Below, one piece after another: positions 12,141 to 23,431 of a DNA stretch of 64,000 nucleotides. Position 1 is the stretch's first letter, and every line of letters starts with the position of its first letter. Source of the stretch: Cyanophora paradoxa (Eukaryota; Glaucocystophyceae; Cyanophorales; Cyanophoraceae); NCBI GenBank assembly GCA_004431415.1, contig QPMI01000411.1, positions 124,001-188,000 of the forward strand, read 5' to 3'. The notes beneath the pieces were generated by a model that saw only the letters and a program-made list of their open reading frames with translations, was not told where the DNA came from and searched no databases. The position numbers were made by a program, and so were the translations under genes.

Positions 12141-12385
12141 TCGCTCTGTCACTAGTACTAGTATATTAACTATTACCACGATCACTTTTGAAGATGCCGG
12201 GCTCGAGGGCTTTCTTGTGCGCCGATTGTGGCCCGGAAGTTTAGGCGTGGGGGGTACGGCGTGACTGCAGGCCTTGAACGGCCGGGCGCAGCGTCGCCGC
12301 CCGCAAAGCAGCCCACAGCGTCTAGCGCGGTTGCGGAACTCACAGGCGCTTTAGCTTTGCAAGCAGCTCGTGCGGGCTGGCTGGC
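12141..12385. other. Short intergenic region
   Basis: It holds the AT-rich word TAGTATATTAA at 12160-12170, which recurs at 54839 and 54909, and the presumed promoter of the next gene. Nothing else is seen. Confidence 0.5.
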
Positions 12386-13965
12386 ATGACACGAACAGAG
12401 GCGAGGGCTGCGGCCCGGCGAGCGAGCATAGCCGCGACGCTTCTTCTCGCTCTGTGCACGCTCAGGCCGGCAGCGGCGTACAGTGGCTACGATGTGACCG
12501 TCTATCACAGCGGCCAGGACTGGCCGAACTACCTGCTTGCTTTCAACGTAGTGCAGCGCTCTCAGTTCTCCATATGCGCCGCAGGTCCGCCGGCCTTCGC
12601 GCCCTACGCCCTGCATCTCCCGCCTCCGGCGCAGGATCTCGTTCCAAAGATCAGCTAACGGTGCGTTCGAACCATGCAGTTCCAGCTAGTGTTTTCCCGA
12701 ACTACGGGCGCGTGTTCGTGGCGACGGATTTCTCCAGGTGCGGGCCCCTCCCGCATGGGCACCTTCGTCGCGCCCACCCGCGCCGCCCGCAGGTTGCAGC
12801 AGTATGGCATGGGGGGCAAGTATCGAAGATTTTTTGAAGCTTCGATCATGTGCTGACTAGCGACCGCAGCGTGGAACGGCGGCGGCACGACGGGCTTCCC
12901 GTCCGCGCCCTACGCGACCAAGATCGGGGACACGTCCTACAAGTGCGCCTCTCCCCCCCCGCTGCTGCGCGTCGATGTTCGGACGCCCCGCGCTGACTTG
13001 GGGCGCAGGTACATCTACAATATCACGTGCGAGCATCTGCGGCCTCACTGCCTCGCCGCGCGTCTCACGGCGATCTCCCCGCGCGCGTGCGTGCGCAGCC
13101 TCTACGCAGACAGCAACTGCAACGTGATGATGGTGCGAGGGGCGACCGCACGCGAGCCGAAGCGGAAGCGGTCGGTGCTGAGGCGCCTTGCGGGGCGGGG
13201 GCGCAGCGGAGCAAGTACGCGTCGAGGCCGCCGACGGCGGGCAAGTACGCCACCTGCGACCAGGACGTCAAGTCGGCGGACCCCGAGTTCAAGGCCCCGC
13301 AAGCGTACTGCGAGAGCATGAACTGCCCCCCAGGTGCGGCCCGGCCGTCCGGCGCCCCGCTCCTCCCTCGGCCGACGGGGCGGGGGCAGGGGACAACGGG
13401 CACAGGGACGCGTCGTACCGCGCGGCAGACAGCGCCGGCGACGGATCCCTCGGCGGCGCCGAGTGGGTGCGCGCTGGCGTCTCTCTCGGCTCGCGCCCTT
13501 GCTTGCCTCTCAACGGCCCCTCCCTCGCCCGCCACCGCAGAACTACATGTCCGCTGATTACAAGGCCCTGACCGTGCGTCCCGCCCTCTCTCGCGCGGCG
13601 AGCGGGGGTGCGCCTCGTTCCGACCGCGCCGGGCAGATCGGGCCGTACTACACGTGCACGGACGCGGCGGGAGCGCAGGTCGACTTCGTGCCGCAGAGCA
13701 TCCGCGTGCGCGTATACCTCTACAAGATCCCCCAGCACATCGAGGTGCCCCCTCCGGCCCGCCCCGCAGGGGGTACACCCAGTCCTGACGGGCGGCGACG
13801 CCTGGGCGGCAGTTCAACCTGTTCGAGCCGACTTCGCCGCCGATGATCGCGCTGGCGCTCGAGGGCTGCGTCAAGCTTGCGGGCGCCCTCGTCCTCCTCA
13901 TGGCCATGATCATGCTCCCCGTCTTCGCCTTCGCCTACAAGTACCGCGGCCGCCCCAAGATGTAA
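12386..13965 (+). CDS. Signal-peptide protein with one C-terminal membrane helix, unknown family
   Basis: Exons: 12386-12584, 12680-12737, 12870-12942, 13009-13132, 13207-13333, 13390-13466, 13541-13573, 13637-13744 and 13813-13965. The N-terminus reads as a cleavable signal peptide (IAATLLLALCTLRPAAAYSG). The lumenal or extracellular part has scattered cysteines (ITCEHLRPHC, ATCDQDV, YCESMNCPP, YYTCTDAAG). Near the end a hydrophobic helix (LVLLMAMIMLPVFAFAY) is followed by a short basic tail ending RPKM. This predicts a type I membrane protein with a small cytosolic tail. I recognise no family. The junction 12737/12870 is out of phase by one base; all later junctions close. A possible extra exon lies at 12796-12822. 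Confidence 0.75.
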
Positions 13966-14742
13966 GACGAAGCCCCGCCACCACCCCTTCCCCTCCCCTC
14001 CTCTCCCCCGCCCCGCCCCGCCCCTGCCCGGCCCCTCCCCTCCAACCACCTCCGCCTCCTCGCGAGCGCTCCCTGTCTCCCTCAGTGCTCAGTGTCCGCG
14101 CTCTGCGTTGCAATCGCATCGAACCCTCGCCCTCAGCTCTGCGAACTTGGAACTTGCGAGGGGCGCGTAATACCGTGATACTCAGTGACCCTCGTGCAAG
14201 AAAAGACAAGAACTCCAGCTTTGCAGATCGTTCAACGGTTCCGAATTCGAAGTTCCGGGGACCGGATATCGATATCGATCGTTTCAACGGTTTGCAACAA
14301 GCGTTGAAGCTTGATCATGAAGTCTAGCTATATAGACTTCCTTACGTACGCGTATACGTAAGCTACGTTGCTTGGACTAACATAGTATGGGCTACTCAGT
14401 GACTAGTCTAAGCTAAAAGCTTAAGCAATCAACATAAATTCAACCTGGTATTTAGAAATCCTGAGCAACTAACATCCGTATCTTTGCACTGTACATGTAC
14501 ATGCACGTATACTTCCGCAAAATTGATATCACACAAAATTCTACGCTGCTTGCCCTCCACCGAAAGCTTAAGCCGCTGAGCTGTACATTCAATGAAAATG
14601 CGTGTAGCTACTCTGGATCTATGTAAGCGACAAACCACTGCAAAGAGCATACACAGAAAAGCAAAACAAAACGCGCATCAAAAGCTGTTCAGATGCGACT
14701 CCAGGTCCAGCTGCAGAAAGGGAGGGAAATCGAAAGGCTAAT
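13966..14742. other. Convergent intergenic region, lower GC
   Basis: No coding sequence is supported. A C/T-rich tract follows the upstream stop codon. From about 14100 the sequence turns AT-rich, with palindromes such as the AGTCTAGCTATATAGACT segment near 14321-14337 and GTACGCGTATACGTA near 14345. This is the shared 3' region of a plus-strand and a minus-strand gene. Confidence 0.6.
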
Positions 14743-15688
14743 CTAGATGGCCTCGCCCGGCCGGGGCGATCGCGAGCGGGGCCGGCAGGCGTCCTCGGAG
14801 GAGGCGGCGCGGAAGGGGCAGGAGCTCTCGTGGGGCACCAGGGAGAGCGTCCTGGAGACGACGTGCCTGAGGCCCTCCTGCTTGCAGAAGGCGCGGTCGA
14901 AGCCGGCGGCGCGGCAGCGCTCCCGCAGCGGCCGCGAGTGCACGTCGAGGGACGTCCAGGCGACGAGCACCGCGGCCGAGGGCGAGGGCCCCGGCGCGCC
15001 GCCCCCGCTCCCCCCGCTCGACTCCGCCTTCGCCTCCGCCCGCCGCATCGCCTGGGCGACCTGAGAGCGGGGTATCGGCGCCTGGCGCGACAACGCCCGA
15101 GGGGCCCCGCTTAGAATGCAACTAATTACCTCGGGGCCCGTCAGGTGAGGCATCTCGAAGTCCAGGACGCAGACGTCGAATCGCGAGGCCCTCGCCGGGT
15201 CGCAGAAGGCTTCTACTGCTTCCTGCGCGCGAGCGGAAGTCCATGCCAGTTAGAGGAAGCTGAATTCGAAGTTCCTTAAATAAGGCGCGGCGCGCACCCT
15301 GCCGTCGTTGACGGATCGAAAGGCGGCATTGGGGCAGGCGGCGGTGAACGCGCGCCGGGCCATGGTCCTGTTCATCTGGCACGAGGGCGTCAGGACGAGG
15401 GAGAAGTTGAACAAGAAGCAGATTTTGCGAGCGCACCAATTCGTCGTCGGCGACGAGAATGTGAAGCGGGCAGGCGCAGCGGGCTTTCAAAGCCTGGGAT
15501 TTTGAGATGTCGCTCCCCGCGGTCGGCGACGGCGGGGCGGTCGAGGCATGGGCATGGGCCAGGTCCGCCGCGATAAGTAGAGGTGTGAAGAAGCTCCCTT
15601 CGGCATCGCTGCTGGATCCGCAGGAATGTCGTTGAAGCGACGGCGGAGCGGACGCTCCGCGCTCTGCGCGCGGGCGCCGGCGCTCCAT
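14743..15688 (-). CDS. Stand-alone response-regulator receiver domain protein
   Basis: Exons: 15688-15437, 15375-15298, 15222-15130 and 15060-14743; all join in phase. After a disordered N-terminus of about 75 residues comes a complete CheY-like receiver fold. The acidic pair is in HILVADDELMN, the phosphoacceptor Asp in DVCVLDFEMPHLTGPE, the strand-4 region in AVLVAWTSLDV and the conserved Lys in FDRAFCKQEGL. The protein ends about 40 residues later with a basic, Ser-rich tail. No kinase, HPt or DNA-binding domain is present in the gene or beside it, so it should accept phosphate from a histidine kinase or phosphotransfer protein encoded elsewhere. The ATG at 15688 is the first in the open first exon; an upstream exon cannot be excluded. 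Confidence 0.82.
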
Positions 15689-16511
15689 CGCGTCCCGGTT
15701 TGCGCAAATGGACCGGCGGCGGCTTTGCGACGTCCGTCGCGCCGACAAATCGACAGGCTGAAGCGGAGAAGGGAGCCGCGGCCGCGACAACCTTCGAAGC
15801 ACGATAGCCAGCCTGCACTCCATTTCCAAAGAAAGGTGAAGGCTGCTGATTCACATACGCGCCACGGCGGCGAAACAATGAGACGCGATGCCGCTTCCCG
15901 CGCGTGTGTTGCTCCGAATCGACGTGCGAGTCAAGTCGATGCTTCCTCCGCCGTGTCCGAGACGCTCCGACTACAGCCGGGACAGCTGGCTAAAATGGTT
16001 GCGCACATGTACAGCTACTTTAATCTGCAGGCTGCAGCTGGCATTCTAGATCCAGAGTCCAGACGGACAGACGTCGACAACGGTGGAGCATGCATATGAG
16101 CTTGACGTCGACTGGCAGACAGTAGTGGCAGTACACGGTACAGTTCGAGTGACTAGTAAACGGGTTCAGCTGTAACGGTAACGCCCGCCTTCATGGGGCC
16201 GGCTTTGAACAACTCCGAGGCTCGTATACTTCAATCCGCGACCGTCGGCAGACCGAACCGGCGCGCCAGCGAGGCCGAAGGTTCCGAACGCGGCTGCATG
16301 CCCGGTGCATGGGGCCGCATGGGCGTTGCTTGCTCCGATCGCTCAGAAAGTAGCTACATCAACAGCTCAGCGGGTGTCTGTGCTTGCTAGCGCTGGCGCT
16401 AGCTCTACGCCGCGCGCTGGCGAGCTGGCGGACCCCAGGAGGAGCTGGCGGGGGGTACGTTGTTGCACCATCGGCAAGCCTAAAGGCACACGCCTGGTAC
16501 AGGGAGTCTGA
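15689..16511. other. Divergent intergenic region
   Basis: Located between the receiver gene (-) and the J-protein gene (+). No RNA gene or reliable exon is seen. CATGTACAGCTAC-type and TGCAGGCTGCAGCTG palindromic words occur near 16006-16041, as in other intergenic stretches. Confidence 0.55.
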
Positions 16512-17964
16512 ATGAGGAGCCGGGAGCGTCCGCGTGGCGCAAGCTCAAGCGGCGTCGCCGCTGCTGTGGTCCTGCTGGTCGTGGCGAGCACTCTGGCGGT
16601 CGTGTGCGCAAAACGGGCATTTGATGTCAACAAGGATTACTACAAGGTTACTGGACCCGTCGCGCAGCGCTGCGCCGTGCGGCGGCGTTACTCGTCCCGC
16701 AGACTCTCGGCGTGGAGAAGAGCGCCAGCGCTGCGGACATTAAGAAGAACTATCGCGAGCTCGCGCTCAAGAACCACCCAGGTGCGCCGGTCTTCGCGCC
16801 GCGCCGGTCTTCGCGCCGCGGCCCGCGGCCCGCCCTCATTCTTTACACCCGCCCAGACAAGAACCCGAGCCCTGAGGCGGTCGACATCTTCCGCGAGATT
16901 GCCGAGGGTGCGCCGTGCTGCTCGCCGCAGCGCTCCGCTCGCCCGGCGCTAAGGCCAGCGGGCAGCCTACGAGATCCTTTCGGACGAGGACCTGCGCAAG
17001 GAGTACGACGATGCGAAGGAGAACGGCCTGCCATCCGACGAGTGGGAGGCGAGCCGCGGGCCCCGCTGCCCTCCCGGCGCCTGCCGCCGCCTCCGCCGAC
17101 TCGATCCGGGGCGCAGGTGCATTACTGGGGCCAGTTCTACAAGTATTACGCGGGCGCCCCGCACCACGAGCTCGCTCCCACGGTCGCCGTCCTCATCGGC
17201 GCGCTCCGCCCGCGCGCCCCCTCTGCCGCCGCCTCGCGCCGCAGCTGACAAGCGCCGCCGGCGCCGCGCCTCAGGCATGTTCACGATCGCGCAGTACGCC
17301 TACAGCCGGTGCGGCAGGCGCCGCGGGGGCGGCACTCGCCCTGCCGCCAGCCCCGCCGACAGGGCGCCGCGCGGGGCAGGTACCGCTACACAGTGAGCAG
17401 GGACCGCTGCATGAAGCACCCGATGTTCCGGCAGCGGGTGAACCTCATGATGGCCGAGCTCCGCGCCAGTAGCGTCGGCTCCGCCCGCGGCAAGAAGGCC
17501 CGTCTTGAGCCCCGGCCTCGGCCTTCCCGCCGGCGCCACTCCACGCCTGAGCGGGGCGGCAGACGTCGAAGAGGGAGGACGAGGAGCTGCGGCGGGTGGC
17601 GGAGGAGCGGGTGAAGACGGAGCAGCTGCGGCTGCTGGGGCGGGAGCCGCCCAAGGTCAGCGAGCTCTACGTCTTCGCGCTGACGATCTTCCTGCCGTGG
17701 AACTGGCGCGAGTGGTCGCGCTGGCTCAAGATCCAGACCATGTGGGCCCTCAACATGCAGATCTCCGTCGAGGACCGCATCTGGATGCTCAAGTCCATGA
17801 AGGGCCGCACCGAGGAGGACATGGAGAAGCTCGGTCCGCCCCGCGCGCCGCGCCCCGCGGCGCGCGCCCCCGCCCCGCCTCACCTCGGGGCCCCGCAGAC
17901 CAGCTCGAGAAGCGCCTCAAGGAGGAGGAGGCGAAGCGGAAGGCGGTGCGCGGGCCCCCGCACC

Positions 17965-18015
<51 letters not shown>

Positions 18016-18150
18016 CGCTGTGCGTCCTGACGCGCCGCCGGCGCGTAGAAGGAGGCGGAGGAGGCGGAGGAGGAGAGGAGGGGCGGCGGCGGCGGCGGCT
18101 CCTCGGCCGCCCGCCTCGCCGCCACGGGCCTCCGCAGGCGACCTGGCTAG
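16512..18150 (+). CDS. DNAJC25: DNAJC25-like ER membrane J-domain protein
   Basis: Ten phase-consistent exons: 16512-16646, 16703-16781, 16857-16907, 16966-17048, 17117-17198, 17275-17308, 17380-17473, 17563-17833, 17899-17945 and 18049-18150 (325 residues). An N-terminal hydrophobic signal (AAAVVLLVVASTLAVVCA) leads into a J domain, YYKTLGVEKSASAADIKKNY, with the HPDKNP catalytic loop split by an intron, then AYEILSDEDLRKEYD. A WGQFYKYYAGAP segment, a second hydrophobic segment (VAVLIGMFTIAQYAYS), a basic linker, a third hydrophobic stretch around VFALTIFLPWNWREW and a charged coiled-coil tail follow. This is the layout of DNAJC25. It would stimulate an Hsp70 ATPase at the ER membrane. Introns at 17049 and 17199 have GC donors. 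The tail has a run of Gly. Confidence 0.9.
17971..18014. repeat. Poly-C run of 44 nt inside an intron
   Basis: An uninterrupted C homopolymer lies in the last intron of the J-protein gene, upstream of its CTGAC branch motif and acceptor. Its true length is uncertain, as for any such run. Confidence 0.9.
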
Positions 18151-18311
18151 CCCCGCCCGCACACTTCCCCCGCGCCCCCCTCTTTCCTCTGCCCCCTTTC
18201 TTTCGCCCCGTAGTTTACGTAGGTCTAGATATCGCGCCCCGTGAACCTGCGTCTGCCAGAATTCGGCCACACCCGCCGCGAGCTCGCACTCGCGCCCGCA
18301 GACATGCGAAA

Positions 18312-18365
18312 CGGCTGTGCGAGGTTTCTGTTGGAGACCGGCTGTGCGAGGTTTCTGTTGGAGAC
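18312..18365. repeat. Perfect 27-bp tandem duplication
   Basis: Two identical 27-bp units (18312-18338 and 18339-18365), beginning CGGCTGTGCGAGG and ending TTGGAGAC, lie in the convergent intergenic space between the J-protein and methyltransferase genes. The rest of 18151-18408 holds a T/C-rich stretch and nothing else recognised. Confidence 0.9.
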
Positions 18366-18408
18366 ATTCTACTCTAGAAAGCTGTGCCTAGACACCTGAA
18401 AGCTGCGT

Positions 18409-20543
18409 CTAGTTGCCGGGCGGGCGGTACTTCCCGCCGGCCGCGGCCGGCTGCTGGCTGCGGCCTGCTGCGGCGCCCTGCTTGGAGCCGCCCGCCGCCG
18501 CGCCGCCGCCCCGCACGGCGCCCTGCCCGCCGGCAGCCCGCTGCTGCTGCTGCTGCTGCTGCTGCTGCGGCTGCTGCGGCTGCTGCTGCTGCGGCTGCTG
18601 CTGCCCCGAGGACTTCGGGGCGGCCTGCTGGGCCTGCTGGCCCTGCTGGCCCCACTTGCCGCCCTGGCTGGCGCCCTGGCCGGCGCCGGCGGCGGGGGCG
18701 CCCTGGGAGGCGCCGGCGGCGGGGGCGCCCTTGGCGGGGGCCTTGGGGGAGCCGCCCTTGAGGAGGCTGGAGAGGCCGCCGCTCTTGGCCTGCTGCGGGA
18801 GCGCCTTGAAGATCCGGATCGCGTCGTTCTCCACCTGCCCGGCGGGGGTCCGTGAGACCGGCGCCCGCCCCGGCGGTGCACGGGTGCGGCGGGGCGCGCC
18901 TGGAGGGAGAGCTCGGGGTAGTGGGCGCAGACGAGCTCCGCGATGTCCCGCACCGAGGGGAAGCACTGCGACCCCGCCGCCTGCCGCGCGGGGTACACAA
19001 AATAAGGACCCGGGCGAGCGCTCGCGGTACCCCCCGCCCGTCGGCCGCACCGTGCTGCAGGCGTCGTACCCCACGAAGAGGTGCGCGTCGTCGATCACCT
19101 GGGGCGGCGTCAGCCTCGCGGGATGCGACCGTGCCCCCGCCTCCGGCTGGACCCCGGGGCGCACGACGACGGACTGCTGCGCGTAGGGCCACTCGAAGAT
19201 GGAGAGCAGGTCGAGGATCACGGGCGCCTCGCCCGCCCCCCGCACCGCCTTCTCCGCCGTCGTGTAGTCTGGGGGAAGGGCAGGGTGAAGAATCAGGGGT
19301 ACAGCGTCGCTGGTCTCAGGGGGCGGCTGGAGGGCGCGCACGGGCGTCGAGCCAAAAGAGGGCGGGCTGGCGGAGTTGCGCGAGCACGGAGGGGAGGATC
19401 GACGCCGAGTCCCCCTGGTACAGCCTCACCTATGGGGGGGTACCGCCGGCGCGTCAGGGGCAGAGCCGAGGCCGCGCACAGCGGGAAGAGGGACGGAGGG
19501 GGCGCGGGCCTTCCGGACGTTCGCGAAGAGGGTCGCGGCGGACTGGTAGTAGTACGGGGAGAGCTCGATGGAGTGGAGGTCGTCCATCTGGGGGGTACGG
19601 TCGGTCGCCTCCGGGGGCAGGAATCGGGAGCGATAGAAGGGCGGGGCGGGGGTACCGACTGCATCATGCCGAAGAGGGTCTCGCCCTGGTACGTGCCGAC
19701 CTCGAGGAAGGTCTTGAGGCCGTGCTTCTTGGCGTAGTCGCGCAGGACCTGCGACGGCGGCTCGAGGCGTGCGTGCGTGCGGGCGGGCGAGCGGTCGCGC
19801 AAGAGGGGCCGGTAGGACCTGAAGCTTCTGCTTGCCCGGCGTGCTGGGGACGCGGTAGTCGCGGACGTAGGGGCAGCGCAGGTCGAGCTTGCGGGCGAAC
19901 GCGTGCCGGATCGCCTTCAGCACGCTGATCTGCCCCTCCTTCCGCTGCAGCGTCTCCTGCACGCCCGACGAGCCCGGCGAGCCCTCGCTGTCCGCGAGCT
20001 GCGGCCGGCGCTCAGCCGGCACGGCGGCCGGCCCCGCTCGGAACGTGCTGCAGGCGCACCCGCATGTTCAGCTCGTGCCGGCACGTCGCCAACTCGCGCT
20101 GGTAGTACTCCTCGTCGACCAGGCCGGGGGCCCGGCCGCCGGCTCCCCCGCCGGCCGACCGCGTCTGCGCCCCGGCCGCCACACCGCCGCCGCCGCCCCA
20201 GCCGCTTGCGGCTTGCCGCGCGGGCTGCGTGCCAAAGCTGCCGTCGGTTTCGAAGCGCGCCGACGAACTCTGCTTCCCGAACTGGCCCTGGCGGGTCAGG
20301 GACTGGCCCTGGCTGGCGCCGCTGTCCTCATCTGCAGGGCACGCCGCGCATTAGCGCGCCATCTTAAAGCGCCGCGGTTCAAGACACACAGCCGGATTCG
20401 GAGAACGAGGTGGCGTCGGTGGCGGAGAGGAAGTCCTTTTGTGAGGCGCGTTCGGGCTTCGTCGCCGGCACGAACGATACTGCGACGAATAGAAGCACGA
20501 ACGGCACAATCAGGATGCCCAGGACGGCGGGCGATATCCTCAT
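18409..20543 (-). CDS. Type II membrane-anchored class I SAM-dependent methyltransferase with Q-rich tail
   Basis: Ten exons: 20543-20390, 20331-20060, 19998-19819, 19748-19656, 19587-19519, 19429-19342, 19268-19153, 19098-19051, 18965-18900 and 18834-18409; every junction closes (503 residues). The N-terminus is a single signal anchor (VLGILIVPFVLLFVAVSFV), giving a type II, probably Golgi or ER, topology. A Gly/Ser-rich stem and a short helical stretch follow. The catalytic domain carries the SAM-binding strand FLEVGTYQGETLF, then DLHSIELSPYYY, RLYQGDSASILP, ALFWLDAHY, VILDLL, VIDDAHLF, YPELS and VENDAIRI. These match a mostly prokaryotic methyltransferase family; the substrate is unknown. 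The last 110 residues are Ala/Gly/Gln-rich with a polyglutamine stretch. The intron at 18899-18835 has a GC donor. It is divergent from the RBR ligase. Confidence 0.85.
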
Positions 20544-20650
20544 CGTTACTCGTTTGCGCGCGAGACGAGGACGGGCCTCCTTCCCAGATCACTCGTACCC
20601 CCTCTACTTGTATGTATGTGTGAAGCGCCTGAGTCAGACAAGAGGAGTTG
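20544..20650. promoter_or_regulatory. 107-bp divergent promoter, methyltransferase / RBR ligase
   Basis: Only 107 bp separate the two opposed start codons, so transcription signals for both genes must lie here or inside their first exons. No TATA-like box is evident. Confidence 0.6.
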
Positions 20651-23037
20651 ATGAGCTCGAGCGGGACCCCTGCCAAGAAGAAAATCAAGCACGACGCCGG
20701 GGAGCCGATGGCCAAGTCGGGTAAGTCGGCCTCTAGCTTTCCTACCGTCGCCTGCGCGAGCGGAGGCGGCGCGCATCTGTGATGGAAAGCATTGCAGACA
20801 TCCCCGCTTCTCGTCCTGACCGCTTATGGTGCGCAGACGAGGAGTTCCAGGAGATGAGCGACGACGACGGACAGGCTCTGGACTCTGACGACGATGCAGG
20901 CTTTGCCTTCGTGGAGGAACCAACCCTGAGCCGCCCCAAGGAGAAGGCGCTCACGGAAGATGGTGCGCAAAGCAGTTCTTCCCGCCGCATTCCTGACCAG
21001 TCCCCGCTCACGTTCCTGCCGCGTGCATATGCGCAGACATCATCCGTACACAGCAGAACGTGAGAGATCCGCGCCGAGCGACGCGCCTCCTCGTCCCCCC
21101 GCTTACGCCGCCGATCTTCTGCTCCGGGCGCTCAAACGCAGGAGATCGAGAAGGTTGCAGAGGTCCTAAGCGTGACGAAAAGCGTGGCGGGGGCCCTCCT
21201 GCGCCACTTCCGCTGGGATCAGGAAAGGTGCACCAGCGGCACCCTGAAATCGCCCTCTAGCGCGAGGTGACGTGCCTCGCCAGAGTGCTTTCCAAGTGCT
21301 TCGAGGATGGCGCCGAGAAGGTTGTAGCCGATCTTGGACTCACAGTAGAGGAAGGAGAGGACGTAGTGGCGGGGCCGAGCGGTGTCGTCGACGGCGATCC
21401 CATCTGCGGGGTGTGCTTCGACAGCGAAGTCAGCATTCGGAACCCGTGCGGCCACGGCTTCTGCGATGCTTGGTGCGTTCACTTTGAATGGTCGCTCGCC
21501 GCGCACGCTCACCGTTGCCTACGTAGCTGGAAGCAATTTTTGACGATTAAAATTGACGAGGGCGAGAAGGCGATCACGTGTGCAGCATTCAGTGCGTGCC
21601 CTCCTTGTGCATTGCACCGAGTGCGCCGCGCCGAGCCGCCCCCGCGCAGAGTGCAAGGCGCGAGTGCCCGACAGCACGATCGAGAAGGCCGTTGAACCAT
21701 CAACGTACCAGAAATATAAGAGTGCGCCAGCCTGTCCATCGCGCCTCCGCGGCACGCCGATTCCGCTGCCTGCAGGCTTCCTCGCGCGCTCGTTCGTAGA
21801 CGACAACCCGAACGCGAAGTGGTGCCCTGCCGCCAACTGCGGGCGCGCCATCAACAACCCGCCGAACAAGTCAGCCGTCAAGTGCGACTGCGGTCACACC
21901 TTCTGCTTCCACTGCATGAACGAATCGCACGCTCCCGCGCGCTGCCACGACGTGCGGCCACCCCGCCTCTGCCAATGCGCCCCGCGGGCGGGGGCCGACC
22001 GAGCCCGCAGGTCAAGCTGTGGTACCAGAAGTGCAAGGACGACTCCGAAACCTACAACTGGCTCTCCGCAAACACACAGGACTGCCCGCAGTGCAAATCT
22101 GCAATTGAGAAGAACGGCGGTGCGCCGCGCCCCGCGCCCCGCGCTCCGTGCGCCACCCGGCGGCCGAGCGCGCGCGGCGCGCAGGCTGCAACCACATGAC
22201 CTGCAAGAAGTGCAAGTTCGAGTTCTGCTGGGTCTGCCAGGGCGAGTGGAAGCAGCACACAGACTACTACTCCTGGTGCGCCCCCGCCCCCCAGCGCCCG
22301 CCCGCGCGCTCCCGCGGTCCTCCCGCCCACGCCCGCGGCGTGCAGCAACCGGTACGACAAGAGCAAGCCGGACGACAAGGCGACGAGCAAGGAGCGCAGC
22401 AAGGCGGCCCTCGAGCGCTACCTCCACTACTACCACAGGTCCCTCGCCCCCCCGCTCCGCGCCGCGCCGCGCCGCCCCGCGCCCTGAGCCGGCCCGGCAG
22501 GTACCTGAACCACGAGAACTCGCTGAAGATGGAGGCGCAGCTGCGGGAGAAGGGCGAGGAGAAGATGCGGCAGATCCAGGAGAACTGCGCCACGCAGACC
22601 TGGATCGACGTCCAGTACATCAAGAAGGCCCTCGACCAGCTCCTCCAGGCGCGCCCCGGCTTATCTATCCCGCAGCCCTCGCCCGCCCCCCTCTGACCGA
22701 CCCGCCTCGCCGCGCAGTGCCGGCACGTGCTCAAGTACACGTACGTCTTCGCCTACTACCTCAACGACCCGCAGGAGAAGAGCCTGTTCGAGTACCTCCA
22801 GGCAGGCCGCGCGCCGCGCCGCTCCGCTTCCTCCGCCCCCCGCTCACGTCTCGGCGGCAGGACGAGCTGGAGAAGACGACGGAGAGCCTGAGCGGGAAGC
22901 TGGAGGAGGAGACGGACAAGTTCGTCAAGGCGGACATCCTCAACCTGACGCGCCTCGCCGCCGTCCGCCTCAAGCACCTCCTCGACGGCGTCGAGACGGG
23001 CCTCACCAAGGACGCCCCCGCCTCCGCCTTCGCCTGA
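20651..23037 (+). CDS. ARIH1-like: ARIADNE-type RBR E3 ubiquitin ligase
   Basis: Fourteen phase-consistent exons: 20651-20720, 20837-20962, 21037-21059, 21142-21227, 21284-21472, 21527-21591, 21650-21721, 21776-21951, 22011-22119, 22185-22275, 22346-22438, 22501-22648, 22718-22801 and 22861-23037 (502 residues). Order of parts: acidic N-terminus ([17 protein letters not shown]), a UBA-like helical segment ([12 protein letters not shown]), RING1 (CGVCFDS...[13 protein letters not shown]), the in-between-RING domain ([11 protein letters not shown]...[11 protein letters not shown]), RING2 ([19 protein letters not shown]...FCWVC) and a helical Ariadne domain. The Cys of GGCNHM is the expected thioester-forming residue, so ubiquitin is taken from an E2 and passed to substrate in a HECT-like way. 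Introns at 22649 and 22802 have GC donors after CAG. Length and order match animal and plant ARIADNE proteins. Confidence 0.95.
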
Positions 23038-23431
23038 ACAGCCGCCCCGCCGGCCCCGCCTCCCCTTCTCCCCCGCCGGGCCCCTGTAGACTAACTTTTC
23101 TTCCGCCCGCCGCCGCCCGCCCCCGGCGATATCGATGGGCGTGTACAGTTCGACCCCCTCCCCCTGGGTCGTTTTTTCTGCTGTTTTCAATTCAAATTAA
23201 AGCCGCGCCTGTACCACCTGTGGAGGGCGCGGGGTCGGGCCGGGACAAGGGCGCGAGTGCGGGCTTTCGGATGCGGATCCGGAGCTCATACACAGTACAA
23301 GGCGGGGCGAGGAGCAGGGCGCACGGGGAGGAGGAGGGCGGAGAGGAGGGCGGAGATCTAGGGGACTGCCTGGCTAAGCGAGCTGTGGATGCTTCTGGCG
23401 TGGGACGCCCAGCGGAGCACAGCAGCTTGCC
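23038..23431. other. Convergent 3' region
   Basis: Between the stop codons of the RBR ligase (+) and the thioredoxin-like gene (-). A TTCAAATTAAA stretch near 23191 could serve as a polyadenylation element. No other feature is seen. Confidence 0.5.

Noticed and set aside
19430-19519. A GC donor after AAG in the methyltransferase intron between the DLHSIEL and RLYQGDS exons
   Set aside because: A GT donor nine bases upstream (AAC then GTCCGG) also keeps phase and gives a family-like junction, so a GC donor is not needed here.
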